Source: Alkalihalobacillus sp. CinArs1
GTDB lineage: Bacteria > Bacillota > Bacilli > Bacillales > Guptibacillaceae
Assembly: GCF_947387515.1 (NCBI RefSeq)
Contig: NZ_CANDOB010000004.1
Span: 124,001-188,000 of the forward strand
Reading direction: 5' to 3'
Length of the DNA: 64,000 bases
The notes beneath the pieces were generated by a model. The model worked only from the letters and a program-made list of their open reading frames with translations. It made no database searches and had not been told where the DNA came from. The position numbers were made by a program, and so were the translations under genes. Positions 9,107 through 16,760 of the stretch are shown here, one piece after another (positions within the stretch are counted from its first letter, which is position 1; every line of letters begins with the position of its first letter).

Positions 9107-9502
9107 TTAATAGTAATATGGATATCCGTATGGAGGATAGCCGTAATAAGGGTAGTAAGGATACGGGCGATAATAAGGAATTAGACTAAGTGCTGCAATG
9201 CCTGCGAGTGGAAAATAGTATCTTCCATAACGTCTGTAACGACGTCCGTACTGACGCTCTGTTTCTTCTTCTCCAACTTCTTGAGGAAGTAGTAATGAAA
9301 CATGCTCACTGTCTGAGTCCATTATAATACCTTCATACTCCATACCATCAGTCATTCGAACGTTTGCATGATAATTGTTGTACTTCTTACATAGCTTTTT
9401 CATGTCCCCTGAAAGTTCTTTTAAATCTCCTTGCACTTGCTGTTTCTGTCCTTGCATGGCGCCTTGAACTTGCTGATTCGGCATATTTGGTCCGTGCATC
9501 AT
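9107..9502 (-). CDS. Coat-like protein, C-terminal part (downstream of frameshift)
   Basis: 131-aa reading frame holding the end of the repeat region, then a folded segment (LCKKYNNYHANVRMTDGMEYEGIIMDSD, an Sm-like beta pattern), then a Tyr/Pro-rich tail ending in YGYPYYY. Tail and core resemble small Tyr-rich spore coat-like proteins of Bacillus. It starts with ATGATG, and the upstream frame's TGA overlaps this ATG by 4 bp, with only a weak AAGG immediately before it. The simplest reading is one gene (9774 to 9107) broken by a 1-bp deletion in a repeat unit; translational coupling at ATGA is the alternative. Confidence 0.65.
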   Translation of the reverse strand: MMHGPNMPNQQVQGAMQGQKQQVQGDLKELSGDMKKLCKKYNNYHANVRMTDGMEYEGIIMDSDSEHVSLLLPQEVGEEETERQYGRRYRRYGRYYFPLAGIAALSLIPYYRPYPYYPYYGYPPYGYPYYY

Positions 9503-9712
9503 CCTTGAACTTGCTGGTTCGGCATATTTGGTCCGTGCATGGCACCTTGAACTTGCTGGTTCGGCATATTTGGTCCGTGCATGGCACCTTGAACTTGCTG
9601 GTTCGGCATATTTGGTCCGTGCATGGCACCCTGAACTTGTTGATTTGGCATATTCGATCCGTGCATAGCGCCCTGAACTTGCTGATTAGGACCATTCATA
9701 GCGCCTTGTACT
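9462..9712 (-). repeat. 42-bp tandem repeats within the coat-like gene
   Basis: The motif CCTTGAACTTGCTG (+ strand), or CCCTGAAC variants, starts at 9462, 9503, 9545, 9587, 9629 and 9671. The steps are 41, 42, 42, 42 and 42 bp, so the 9462-9502 unit lacks one base. The three central units are almost identical; those toward 9712 are diverged and shortened. Each unit encodes 14 residues on the - strand. Confidence 0.9.
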
Positions 9713-9774
9713 TGGTTATGCATGTTAGCACCCTGAACTTGTTGGTTCCCGTAGGGGTTGTTGTACATGTTCAT
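9499..9774 (-). CDS. Coat-like repeat protein, N-terminal part (Gln/Met/Asn-rich)
   Basis: 91-aa frame starting at 9774 after GTAAAGGAGGAGTTCGCTT, a strong ribosome site. It consists of degenerate then near-identical 14-residue repeats of the type QVQGAMHGPNMPNQ, and stops at TGA where one 42-bp DNA repeat is only 41 bp long. Without the missing base it would continue into the 9502-9107 frame as a protein of about 222 residues. Gln-rich repeats could suit transglutaminase cross-linking in the spore coat; that is inference, prompted by the tgl gene about 7 kb away. Confidence 0.65.
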   Translation of the reverse strand: MNMYNNPYGNQQVQGANMHNQVQGAMNGPNQQVQGAMHGSNMPNQQVQGAMHGPNMPNQQVQGAMHGPNMPNQQVQGAMHGPNMPNQQVQG

Positions 9775-9944
9775 AAGCGAACTCCTCCTTTACACAACAC
9801 AGGATATTCACCCAGTTCCTAAACAGTTACAACAAAATAAGGGGTGAAAAGCCCAATTATTACATGTAAGAAGCACTCCTTCTTGATATTTCCATAAAGA
9901 AACTATACGATAAGTTCAAATGACCTTATAAGGTAGGGTGTACG

Positions 9945-10619
9945 ATGAAAGGCTATTATTTAACTAGAATGGAAATGGGAAAGATCTTACAATGTATCAA
10001 GAATCAAGAAAGTCCATATGACATTTTGATGAAAGCTTGGGAGCGTACCGGAGGAGAAGGGAGATTTGAAGAAAACAATAATCTGCCTACTGTCTTTCAA
10101 AAGCTCTTAAAAGCTGAAGAAAGAGCGATCGGATTGTCTATCAATGAAATAGTGAGTCTCGGTAATCAAATTGAATATGCAAGCTTTCGTTCCACTGCCG
10201 TACAAAATTGGGTGAAAAGAGATATTAAAGATTGGATTGGCCCTCCGCAGCATGGGAAAAAGTATTCGATTGAACAGGCAGCGATTTTATTCATTGTAGA
10301 AGATTTAAAGAACACTCATGACTTTGAAAGCATTCGACTGTTATTAAGATTTGCTTTCAACAACCCTGCAGATCGAAACGATGATTTGATCAACCCTCTT
10401 GTTTTTTATCATGCGTATGCATGTCTATTTGAAGAAGTTCATTCAGAGAATAATCTTTCAGTTGTAAAAGAAAAGGCACAGGAACTTTGTTCAAAGAGTC
10501 GGTTAACGTTTGTGGAGAGTGAAGCAATGGAAAGTCTGCTTATCTCTTCATCACTATCTGTTGAAGCTGCATACTTTCAAACATTGTCAAAACAATATCT
10601 AGAGAAGGCCTTGCGTTGA
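9945..10619 (+). CDS. DUF1836 domain-containing protein
   Basis: 224-aa soluble protein with the DUF1836 pattern: AVQNWVKRDIKDWIGPPQ followed by GKKYSIEQAAILFIVEDLK. This is typical of a MerR-like winged-helix DNA-binding unit. The C-terminal half is helical. Such proteins are often linked to sporulation or stress control, but the target is unknown. The start ATG is at 9945 after AAGGTAGGGTG. It is convergent with the lipoprotein gene and shares the hairpin at 10625-10653. Confidence 0.7.
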   Translation: MKGYYLTRMEMGKILQCIKNQESPYDILMKAWERTGGEGRFEENNNLPTVFQKLLKAEERAIGLSINEIVSLGNQIEYASFRSTAVQNWVKRDIKDWIGPPQHGKKYSIEQAAILFIVEDLKNTHDFESIRLLLRFAFNNPADRNDDLINPLVFYHAYACLFEEVHSENNLSVVKEKAQELCSKSRLTFVESEAMESLLISSSLSVEAAYFQTLSKQYLEKALR

Positions 10620-10624
10620 TAATG

Positions 10625-10653
10625 AAAAAACCAGCTGGTATGCCAGCTGGTTT
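10625..10653 (-). terminator. Terminator of the BsuPI lipoprotein gene
   Basis: Perfect stem AACCAGCTGG-TATG-CCAGCTGGTT; the - strand continues with TTTTTT. It may also act on the convergent gene ending at 10619. Confidence 0.85.
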
Positions 10654-10656
10654 GAA

Positions 10657-11151
10657 TTATTCTACCGTAAAATCAATGGTCTTCTTGAAATCTTCTTCGT
10701 TTTCAACTGCAAGCCAGATTTCTAACGTATATGAGCCTTTGGCAAGTGAATCGAGCGTGATTGTATATTCAAGAGTATCAGCCTGTTTCACTTCTTCCTT
10801 TTCAACTTGTTTGATGAAGCTTTTGTTGGCAGAATAGGTTACAAGAACTTCCCCTTCTTCATTATAAAGTTTGTAATCATATTTCTGACTCGAAGGAAAA
10901 ACGACGGTTTGAACCTTTTCAGTTTGGTTTTGAACTTTGTAAGTAAAGGTTGCTTGCCCGTTACTAATCGAATCTAAAGTGAGGGAAGGTTCCATTGACC
11001 CAGCAACAATGCCAGAGGAGCCAGTTGCCCCAGTGTTAACCTCTTCGGCCTTTCCATTTCCGTTGTTTGTTGAATTCATTGACTCATTCCCTTCTCCGCA
11101 TCCAGTTAACGTAAGTAATGCGATACTGCCGATAGCCAAGTATTTAAGCAT
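10657..11151 (-). CDS. Lipoprotein with BsuPI-type domain
   Basis: 164 aa. The signal peptide ends in the lipobox LTGC with Cys18, so the protein should be anchored on the outer face of the membrane. A Ser/Asn/Gly-rich linker (about 19-50) precedes a beta-sandwich domain (about 55-164) with the BsuPI pattern, including FTYKVQNQTEKVQTVVFPSSQ, YDYKLYNEEGE and YTLEIWLAVEN. This domain is related to the B. subtilis intracellular proteinase inhibitor. Protease inhibition here is only a family-based suggestion. The start has AAAAGGGTGATTAT before the ATG. Confidence 0.8.
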   Translation of the reverse strand: MLKYLAIGSIALLTLTGCGEGNESMNSTNNGNGKAEEVNTGATGSSGIVAGSMEPSLTLDSISNGQATFTYKVQNQTEKVQTVVFPSSQKYDYKLYNEEGEVLVTYSANKSFIKQVEKEEVKQADTLEYTITLDSLAKGSYTLEIWLAVENEEDFKKTIDFTVE

Positions 11152-11291
11152 ATAATCACCCTTTTCTTAATTGGACGACTCAAGTGAAGAAAAGGTTACA
11201 CGATTATTAGAAAATTTCATCAAAAGCAGGTAATCCTTATTTTTAGGGGTATATAATAAATGTGAAGGAAGAATAAAAGGAGTTCGATAGA

Positions 11292-11915
11292 ATGCAGCTA
11301 TGGCATAAGATAAACGCTAACGTTGGAGGGAGAAAAGGTGAAGTACTCGGTAACGAAAACTTCTATAAATTTGCGGTGCTTCTTCCCCTAATCGAGGTGA
11401 AGGATGAACTCCATGTATTGTTCGAAGTGAGGGCTCATACACTGCGCAGACAGCCTGGTGAGGTATGTTTTCCGGGTGGAAAAGTCGATCGAACCGATGA
11501 TAGCCCCTTGAAAGCAGCTACGAGAGAAACGTGTGAAGAACTGGGGGTATCAGAAAATGATCTTCAAGTCATTGGCGAGCTCGATTACCTTGTGTCGTCT
11601 TTTCAATCCATCGTCTACCCGTTTCTGGGAGTTATTAATAAAGATACGACGTTGTCTCATAATCCTGAGGAGGTAGAGGAGGTATTTACAGTACCTTTAA
11701 GCTATTTTATATCGAATCCTCCTGAACGCCACGATATCAAAATACATGTAAAGCCCGATGAGAGCTTTCCGTTTCATCTTATACCAAATGGTGAGGAATA
11801 TAACTGGTCGTCTTCTGTATTACCTGAGTTCTTTTATTATTATAAGGATTATGTGATTTGGGGGATGACTGCAAGAATCCTATACCACTTCGTTCAACTT
11901 ATAAGTGAACAGTAG
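11292..11915 (+). CDS. NUDIX hydrolase, CoA pyrophosphatase type
   Basis: 207 aa. Hydrolyses a nucleoside-diphosphate-linked metabolite; the family favours coenzyme A and derivatives. The UPF0035 signature for CoA recognition, LRRQPGEVCFPGGK, runs directly into the Nudix box, whose catalytic core is TRETCEELGV. The C-terminus (EYNWSSSVLPEFFYY, VIWGMTARIL) also fits the YeaB/NudL group. The start has AAAGGAGTTCGATAG upstream. Monocistronic with its own terminator. Confidence 0.85.
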   Translation: MQLWHKINANVGGRKGEVLGNENFYKFAVLLPLIEVKDELHVLFEVRAHTLRRQPGEVCFPGGKVDRTDDSPLKAATRETCEELGVSENDLQVIGELDYLVSSFQSIVYPFLGVINKDTTLSHNPEEVEEVFTVPLSYFISNPPERHDIKIHVKPDESFPFHLIPNGEEYNWSSSVLPEFFYYYKDYVIWGMTARILYHFVQLISEQ

Positions 11916-11952
11916 GATGAGAGATGTATTGCCAGTTTCTTAAATAATAGGT

Positions 11953-11997
11953 AAACTAGAAAAGGTCGATTCATGTCGTATTTTCTAGTTTTTTTGT
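11953..11997 (+). terminator. Terminator of the NUDIX gene
   Basis: AAACTAGAAAA ... TTTTCTAGTTT stem with a 17-nt loop, followed by T's. Confidence 0.8.
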
Positions 11998-12119
11998 GTT
12001 TGCAATTTTTTTATATTGGCTGAAATAGACAAAAAGCCTTCAAACCCCACGAAAGAATTAGATGGATGAAATACGTACATATATAGAAAATGCAAAAAAC
12101 AGTTAGTAGGGGGATAATA

Positions 12120-12323
12120 ATGCTTTTGATCATTTTTCTATTGCTTGCCGGGTCACTAGGGTTCTTTATTTACTCATATTTCGTTAACGATTATGCGAAA
12201 GAAGTTAAAGGACAAGTAGATGATGTATACATTAACTTAATGAGAGAGTTAAAAGTTGTAAAACAACGTACGGAACTTCTCGAACGCCAAGCAAAAACTG
12301 CAAATGGTGGTAGCAATGAGTAA
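12120..12323 (+). CDS. Small membrane protein, 67 aa
   Basis: The start at 12120 is chosen because TTAGTAGGGGGATAATA precedes that ATG; an upstream ATG at 12090 has no ribosome site. One N-terminal transmembrane helix (LLIIFLLLAGSLGFFIYSYF) is followed by a basic/acidic helical cytoplasmic tail (KVVKQRTELLERQAK) that could form a coiled coil. The stop overlaps the start of the next gene (ATGAGTAA), so the two are translationally coupled. Function unknown. Confidence 0.7.
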   Translation: MLLIIFLLLAGSLGFFIYSYFVNDYAKEVKGQVDDVYINLMRELKVVKQRTELLERQAKTANGGSNE

Positions 12324-12813
12324 GCAAGAAGCAAAGGGAATTGCGGCTGGTCTTTTGGTTGCTGCTCTTCTTCTCGGAGCCTATTATTTAATGTTTTCAA
12401 GTGCATGGGCTGAAGAGAGTAAGAAATCAACGGACGAGTTGATTGAAGAGCAATTGAAGGAAAAGAACATGGTGATGGTAAAGAAAGAAGAGTACGAATC
12501 ATTGCAGGCTTCACAAAAAGAGTTAGAAGCCATCAATGCTAAAGATACTTCTAAAGAAACCTCCAAAGATAAAGAGGTAAAAGAAGAAGAGGAAAAAGAG
12601 GAAAAACCTAAAAAGATTACGTTTGTTATCAAAGAGGGCATGACGAGTCAAGAAGTAGCTCAAAGTCTCGAAGATCAAAAACTCGTGGAAAGTGCTGATG
12701 AATTTATTAAGGTATTAAGAGATAAAGGCAAGGAAACTGCAATTCAACCACGTGAATTCGAGCTTACTACAGAGATGACAACAGCTCAGATTATTGCTGA
12801 AATAGCAAGATAA
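12316..12813 (+). CDS. MltG/YceG-like membrane protein lacking the catalytic domain
   Basis: 165 aa starting at ATGAGTAAGCAAG, overlapping the previous stop by 8 bp. One transmembrane helix (AAGLLVAALLLGAYYLMFSSA) leads to a highly charged Lys/Glu coiled-coil linker. A C-terminal module (ITFVIKEGMTSQEVAQSLEDQKLVESADEFIKVLRDKG) matches the LysM-like N-terminal part of endolytic transglycosylase MltG. The MltG catalytic domain is absent, so this is likely a wall-associated accessory protein rather than an enzyme. Confidence 0.7.
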   Translation: MSKQEAKGIAAGLLVAALLLGAYYLMFSSAWAEESKKSTDELIEEQLKEKNMVMVKKEEYESLQASQKELEAINAKDTSKETSKDKEVKEEEEKEEKPKKITFVIKEGMTSQEVAQSLEDQKLVESADEFIKVLRDKGKETAIQPREFELTTEMTTAQIIAEIAR

Positions 12814-12827
12814 CATATCGTAAGTTT

Positions 12828-12866
12828 AAGAGCTTGGAATGGCATGTGCCTCAAGCTCTTTTTTTA
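12828..12866 (+). terminator. Terminator of the MltG-like pair
   Basis: AAGAGCTTG ... CAAGCTCTT stem with a 15-nt loop and a T7 tract. Confidence 0.85.
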
Positions 12867-12892
12867 TTTGGTAAAGAAGCTGCCGTGTAATG

Positions 12893-12927
12893 AAAAACGC
12901 ATCTGGATTAACAGATGCGTTTTTTTA
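12893..12927. terminator. rsiX terminator (bidirectional)
   Basis: ACGCATCTG-GATTAA-CAGATGCGT with A5 upstream and T7 downstream, so it can act on both strands. It lies just after the rsiX stop on the - strand. Confidence 0.85.
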
Positions 12928-12930
12928 TGA

Positions 12931-14139
12931 TTATTGATCGAGAGAGAGGGCATTTGGGGACTGAGGGGTTGGAATCGCTTCATAGAGAGAATAAGGTCCA
13001 ATCCTGTCAAACCCTGTATTAAAGAAGCTGACCTTGCTATAGCCGAATTGTGATGCCGTAAGCATAATCGCTTCAAGTGTTTCCATCGCTTCTTCTTGAG
13101 AATCAAATGTGCTATCTTCTGTGAATGTGATCGCAGCTACATCGTCTCTTTTTTCAACAGAATCGATCGACACACTTTCTGGAATCGAAGGCGCATATGC
13201 GTTGTTTTCGCTATCGCCGTTCTTCATAAGGGAGAGAACGCTCTGTAAATCATTCGCGTTGTCACCATATAATGGTGAACCTTTTACAAGGTATCGATCG
13301 CCCGTACTCGCTTCAAATAGAAAGAATGGTGCAGTTTCGTCTTCAATACTTTGCTCTGCTGGACCATAATTACCTAGGGTATAACCTTCTTCACCATTCG
13401 TTTTCCATGCGATGTTTTGTGCATCGACACTATCCGCAAGCCACGCGATACTATCTCGAATCATGATCGATTCGTTTGATGAAAGGCCATCACCAGGTGT
13501 TGGGAAGTCAACGACTAGGGTTTTCGAATCATTAGTATTTTCGATAGTAAAGGAAGCATCAGAGATTGGCGATTCCGAAAGTCCGTATTCACTTGCATCG
13601 AAGGTGGAAAGGATTTCTTTTAATTGGTCTGATAGTGTTTGTTCACTGTCAAAAGGAAATGATAGAGGAATGAGAGCCTGCCCCTCTTGATCTGGAAATG
13701 AGAGGACGATACTTTCTGCGCCATGTTGCATAGCAGGAGTATAGTGATCGAACGTTACCATTTCCTTAGCGGCAAATCCCTTGTCGCTATCTTCAGCTTC
13801 ACCGATCGGATCATCTACAATTTTCTTATCTTCATCGAGTGTAGCGGTAGTTGCGCTTTCATTCGCATTGGAATCTCCTTGACCCGAAGAAGATTCTATG
13901 GCAGGTTGCGATTGATCTTCTGTTTCGTTGAATAAGCCTGGTAAAAGAAATAAAGATAAACTTACGACTGCTGCAGTTGCAAATGATGGAATGATCCATG
14001 GTGCACGTTTTTTCTTCTTCACATGACTACCTCGTTCTTTCATTTTATTTTGAACTTGTTGATAGATCATTTCTTTACTTTGATGGTCTTTAACTTCGGG
14101 TAATTTTGATAACAGAGATTTTGTTTTTTCACTCATCAT
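12931..14139 (-). CDS. rsiX: Anti-sigma-X factor RsiX
   Basis: 402-aa membrane protein that holds the ECF factor SigX at the membrane. Cytoplasmic N-terminus (about 1-44) with MSEKTKSLLSKLPEVKD, one transmembrane helix (about 46-70, WIIPSFATAAVVSLSLFLLPG), then a long acidic linker and extracytoplasmic beta domains of GerMN type (about 120-400). Architecture and order (sigX then rsiX, 4-bp ATGA overlap) match B. subtilis sigX-rsiX. It is somewhat longer than the B. subtilis protein. Transcribed from the sigX promoter. Confidence 0.85.
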   Translation of the reverse strand: MMSEKTKSLLSKLPEVKDHQSKEMIYQQVQNKMKERGSHVKKKKRAPWIIPSFATAAVVSLSLFLLPGLFNETEDQSQPAIESSSGQGDSNANESATTATLDEDKKIVDDPIGEAEDSDKGFAAKEMVTFDHYTPAMQHGAESIVLSFPDQEGQALIPLSFPFDSEQTLSDQLKEILSTFDASEYGLSESPISDASFTIENTNDSKTLVVDFPTPGDGLSSNESIMIRDSIAWLADSVDAQNIAWKTNGEEGYTLGNYGPAEQSIEDETAPFFLFEASTGDRYLVKGSPLYGDNANDLQSVLSLMKNGDSENNAYAPSIPESVSIDSVEKRDDVAAITFTEDSTFDSQEEAMETLEAIMLTASQFGYSKVSFFNTGFDRIGPYSLYEAIPTPQSPNALSLDQ

Positions 14140-14669
14140 AAAACCCCCTTTAAATTCGTCTTCATTTGGTCGTCCAAAAGTTCTCGAAGCGCTTTGATGG
14201 CACGATGCTGTGTGGTTTTTACCTTACTCACGCTCCACTGAAGAACTTCGGCGGTTTCATTCACTGTAAACTCTTGAATGTAGCGAAGAATAAGAACTTG
14301 TTGCTGGTCGAGCGTGCAATTTTTCAAACTATGGTAGATGGCTTGAACGTCTTCTTTTTGCATCACGATTTCTTCAGGGAGCGGTGTATCATCTTTCGTA
14401 TTTTGTTTGTTAAATTCGAACTTGCTCAGCCACCTTGAAGTTCTCCGGTTATGTGTACGCAAATAATCGATTGCGACGTTTCTCGCTATCGTTAATAGCC
14501 AGGTTTTTTCATTGCTTCTTTCTTCGTATGAATGATAGGAGCGTAGTACTTTAATATAGACCTCTTGAACAAGCTCCTCTGCGACTGCACGATTTTTTAC
14601 CATATAAAATAAGAACTGAAATAATGTTGCGTGATAGTCGTTATACAGTCGATCAAATGTTTCATTCAT
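14136..14669 (-). CDS. sigX: ECF RNA polymerase sigma factor SigX
   Basis: 177 aa. Region 2 (LFQFLFYMVKNRAVAEELVQEVYIKVL, then EKTWLLTIARNVAIDYLR) and region 4 (LDQQQVLILRYIQEFTVNETAEVLQWSVSKVKTTQHRAIKALR) are complete. In Bacillus, SigX controls cell-surface charge and envelope genes and protects against cationic antimicrobial peptides. Coupled to rsiX by overlapping stop and start. A TGTAAC element upstream suggests autoregulation. Confidence 0.88.
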   Translation of the reverse strand: MNETFDRLYNDYHATLFQFLFYMVKNRAVAEELVQEVYIKVLRSYHSYEERSNEKTWLLTIARNVAIDYLRTHNRRTSRWLSKFEFNKQNTKDDTPLPEEIVMQKEDVQAIYHSLKNCTLDQQQVLILRYIQEFTVNETAEVLQWSVSKVKTTQHRAIKALRELLDDQMKTNLKGVL

Positions 14670-14698
14670 GTTATACCCCTCCTCCTCCTATATAACAA

Positions 14699-14725
14699 AA
14701 CGACATACGTTACGAAAAGGTTACA
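14699..14725 (-). promoter_or_regulatory. Candidate autoregulatory ECF promoter of sigX
   Basis: Read on the - strand: TGTAAC (14725-14720), 17-bp spacer, CGTT (14702-14699). The -35 fits SigX-type promoters; the -10 deviates from CGAC/CGTC in its last base. Confidence 0.5.
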
Positions 14726-14821
14726 ACGACATTGAAATTTATTCAAAAGGACAAAGTGTTTTGGGAAGTATGAATATTTCTGTAAAATGGTAATCAATAC
14801 CTTATGAAAAGGAGAATAGTC

Positions 14822-16093
14822 GTGCAATCTTCTAAGCAGTCTTCCCCATTTTTCTATGGATGGTTGATCGTCGCAGCAGCAGCCTTAGGCGTTTTCTTTT
14901 CAGGACCTGGACAAACCTACGGCGTTTCTGTCTTTATTAATCACTATATCTCAGATTTCGGTTGGAGTCGTTCGTTAGTTTCTGGTATTTATTCATCAGC
15001 TACGTTAGCAGCTGGTCTTTTACTATTTATTATTGGTAGAATGGTAGACAAATTTGGGCAGAGACGAATGATGCTCACCATAGGGTCTTTATTAGCGGTC
15101 GCGTGCCTTTGGAATAGCTTTGTAATAGGACCGGTCATGTTGTTCATCGGTTTTTTTATGCTCCGATTGTTCGGACAGGGTTCAATGACACTAGTTCCAA
15201 ATACGCTTGTCCCTCAATGGTTTATTCTTAAAAGGGGGCGAGCACTAAGTTTTATGGCGATAGGCGGATTCTTGAGTTCTGCAATTTTTCCACCTCTTAA
15301 CACGTGGTTGATCAACTCGTTCGGTTGGGAAAATGCCTGGAGAATTCTTGGAGCAGCAATCGTCATCATCTTTTTACCAGTCGTTTTCTTTCTAATCCGA
15401 AACAAACCTGAAGACATCGGCTTACTTCCTGATAATGCGGTTTCGAAAAAAAGACTAGCAAAGCGTAAGGAAGAAAAGATGGGTGAAGAAGATGAGGAAG
15501 GGTTTGAAACGAATTGGACAGTAAAGGAAGCGATGAGGACGAGAGCGTTCTGGTTGATTTTATTTTGTGTGAGTATCCCAGCACTCGTTAATACAGGGCT
15601 CACGTTTCATTTGTTTTCCATATTGGGAGAGCAAGGTGTACCTGACCAAACAGCTGCACTGATCTTGAGTATCATGGCGATCGTTGGTTTTCCGGTAACG
15701 ATGGCATCAGGTTTTATTTTAGAACGTGTTAATGTACATATCGTTTTAGGCCTTTCTTTCATCGGTCAAATGGTTTTTATCCTGTTATTGACTCAAGTAG
15801 ATACGTATGTCCTGGCAATTGTGTTCGGCGTATTATGGGGAGTCATAGGTGGCATCGAGAGGATCACCCTCAACATTATTTGGCCAGATTATTTTGGCAG
15901 AGAAAACCTAGGAAGTATAAAAGGGATCGCGACTACAACGATGGTAATCGGTTCTGCTTTCGGTCCATTACCTTTTGGTGTGGCTTACGATACATTTGGA
16001 GGGTATACAGAGATTTTATTACTTATCTTGATTTTCCCAATCCTTGGTACGGTTGCAGCCTTTTTATCTCCACCTCCAAAGAAACCCGCATAA
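14822..16093 (+). CDS. MFS transporter, oxalate/formate-antiporter-like family
   Basis: About 423 aa with 12 predicted helices. The start is taken as GTG at 14822 because AAAAGGAGAATAGTC precedes it; an ATG at 14804 contains that ribosome site within its own codons. Family marks include FYGWLIVAAAALGVFF in helix 1, FINHYISDFGWSRS, the loop 2-3 motif GRMVDKFGQRR, and FLIRNKPEDIGLLPDN before the central loop. These point to monocarboxylate/OFA-type carriers. The substrate is unknown. Divergent from sigX. Confidence 0.82.
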   Translation: MQSSKQSSPFFYGWLIVAAAALGVFFSGPGQTYGVSVFINHYISDFGWSRSLVSGIYSSATLAAGLLLFIIGRMVDKFGQRRMMLTIGSLLAVACLWNSFVIGPVMLFIGFFMLRLFGQGSMTLVPNTLVPQWFILKRGRALSFMAIGGFLSSAIFPPLNTWLINSFGWENAWRILGAAIVIIFLPVVFFLIRNKPEDIGLLPDNAVSKKRLAKRKEEKMGEEDEEGFETNWTVKEAMRTRAFWLILFCVSIPALVNTGLTFHLFSILGEQGVPDQTAALILSIMAIVGFPVTMASGFILERVNVHIVLGLSFIGQMVFILLLTQVDTYVLAIVFGVLWGVIGGIERITLNIIWPDYFGRENLGSIKGIATTTMVIGSAFGPLPFGVAYDTFGGYTEILLLILIFPILGTVAAFLSPPPKKPA

Positions 16094-16097
16094 TAAT

Positions 16098-16133
16098 AAG
16101 CTCCTTCCAATCGAATGGGAGGAGCTTTTATTT
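16098..16133. terminator. Convergent terminator
   Basis: AAGCTCCTTCCA ... TGGGAGGAGCTT stem with a 6-nt loop, between the convergent MFS and GNAT genes; the T tract is short. Confidence 0.6.
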
Positions 16134-16676
16134 AGAAAAGATGGAATAAACAAGAACGTCATAATACTTTTGATGGAGAAAGATATGCTCTTTAAAACAG
16201 CCTTCTTTCTTGAACCCTAGCTGTTTGAGGCGCTTGACTGCAGATTCGTTGTTTTGGATGGTCTGGGCATAAATTTTGTGTAATCTCATCTTTGAAAATC
16301 CGAAATCGATAATGGACCTCGCTGCCTCCAAACCATATCCTCCTCGCCAATAATCTCTCGATAGTACTGCGCCAATCTCCGCTTTGGAAGAATTGCGATC
16401 CCAGTTTTGGAATCCTGCAGTGCCGATCAGTTGGTTGTTGCTTTTAAGACGAACGGCAAATCGAATTGAATTTGTTGTTGAAATCGAAGATGGATCTTTA
16501 AAAGCGTTGATGTAGTGATTTGCTTGTGTCCTAGTCTTCATGGTGTCACCCGTATCGTAATACGTGACTAGCGGATCTGAAAAAATGGAAAATAAAGCAT
16601 CAACATCGTTCGGATGAAGAGCTGTTAGCACTAATCGTGATGTTAAAAGTGTTGGAAAAGTATCCATGTTCTGCAC
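16128..16676 (-). CDS. GNAT acetyltransferase, RimJ/RimL type
   Basis: About 182 aa. Acetyl-CoA-dependent N-acetyltransferase with the RimJ/L pattern: TSRLVLTALHPNDVDALF at the N-terminus, IGAVLSRDYWRGGYGLEAARSIIDFGF (acetyl-CoA loop RGGYG), and the C-terminal NNESAVKRLKQLGFKKEG. This family acetylates ribosomal protein N-termini or small molecules; the substrate is not clear. The start is uncertain: GTG at 16676 or ATG at 16667, with a weak GGACGGTG nearby favouring 16667. Confidence 0.8.
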   Translation of the reverse strand: MQNMDTFPTLLTSRLVLTALHPNDVDALFSIFSDPLVTYYDTGDTMKTRTQANHYINAFKDPSSISTTNSIRFAVRLKSNNQLIGTAGFQNWDRNSSKAEIGAVLSRDYWRGGYGLEAARSIIDFGFSKMRLHKIYAQTIQNNESAVKRLKQLGFKKEGCFKEHIFLHQKYYDVLVYSIFSK

Positions 16677-16736
16677 CGTCCGTTTTTTATACTATATGCA
16701 GAACGATCCATAGAGTGGAGGGCGGTCATCTATATA

Positions 16737-16760
16737 AAAAGAAGTTTATGAACTTCTTTT
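16737..16760 (-). terminator. tgl terminator
   Basis: AAAAGAAGTT-TATG-AACTTCTTTT perfect stem at the tgl stop codon, with TTTTTATATAG following on the - strand. Confidence 0.65.

Noticed and set aside
9462-9712. Repeat array resembling a CRISPR
   Set aside because: Units are directly adjacent with no unique spacers and encode a 14-residue peptide repeat on the - strand.
9364-9822. Open frame on the + strand across the coat-like repeats
   Set aside because: It is the antisense reading of the tandem repeats; no ribosome site, and the - strand frame has a strong one.
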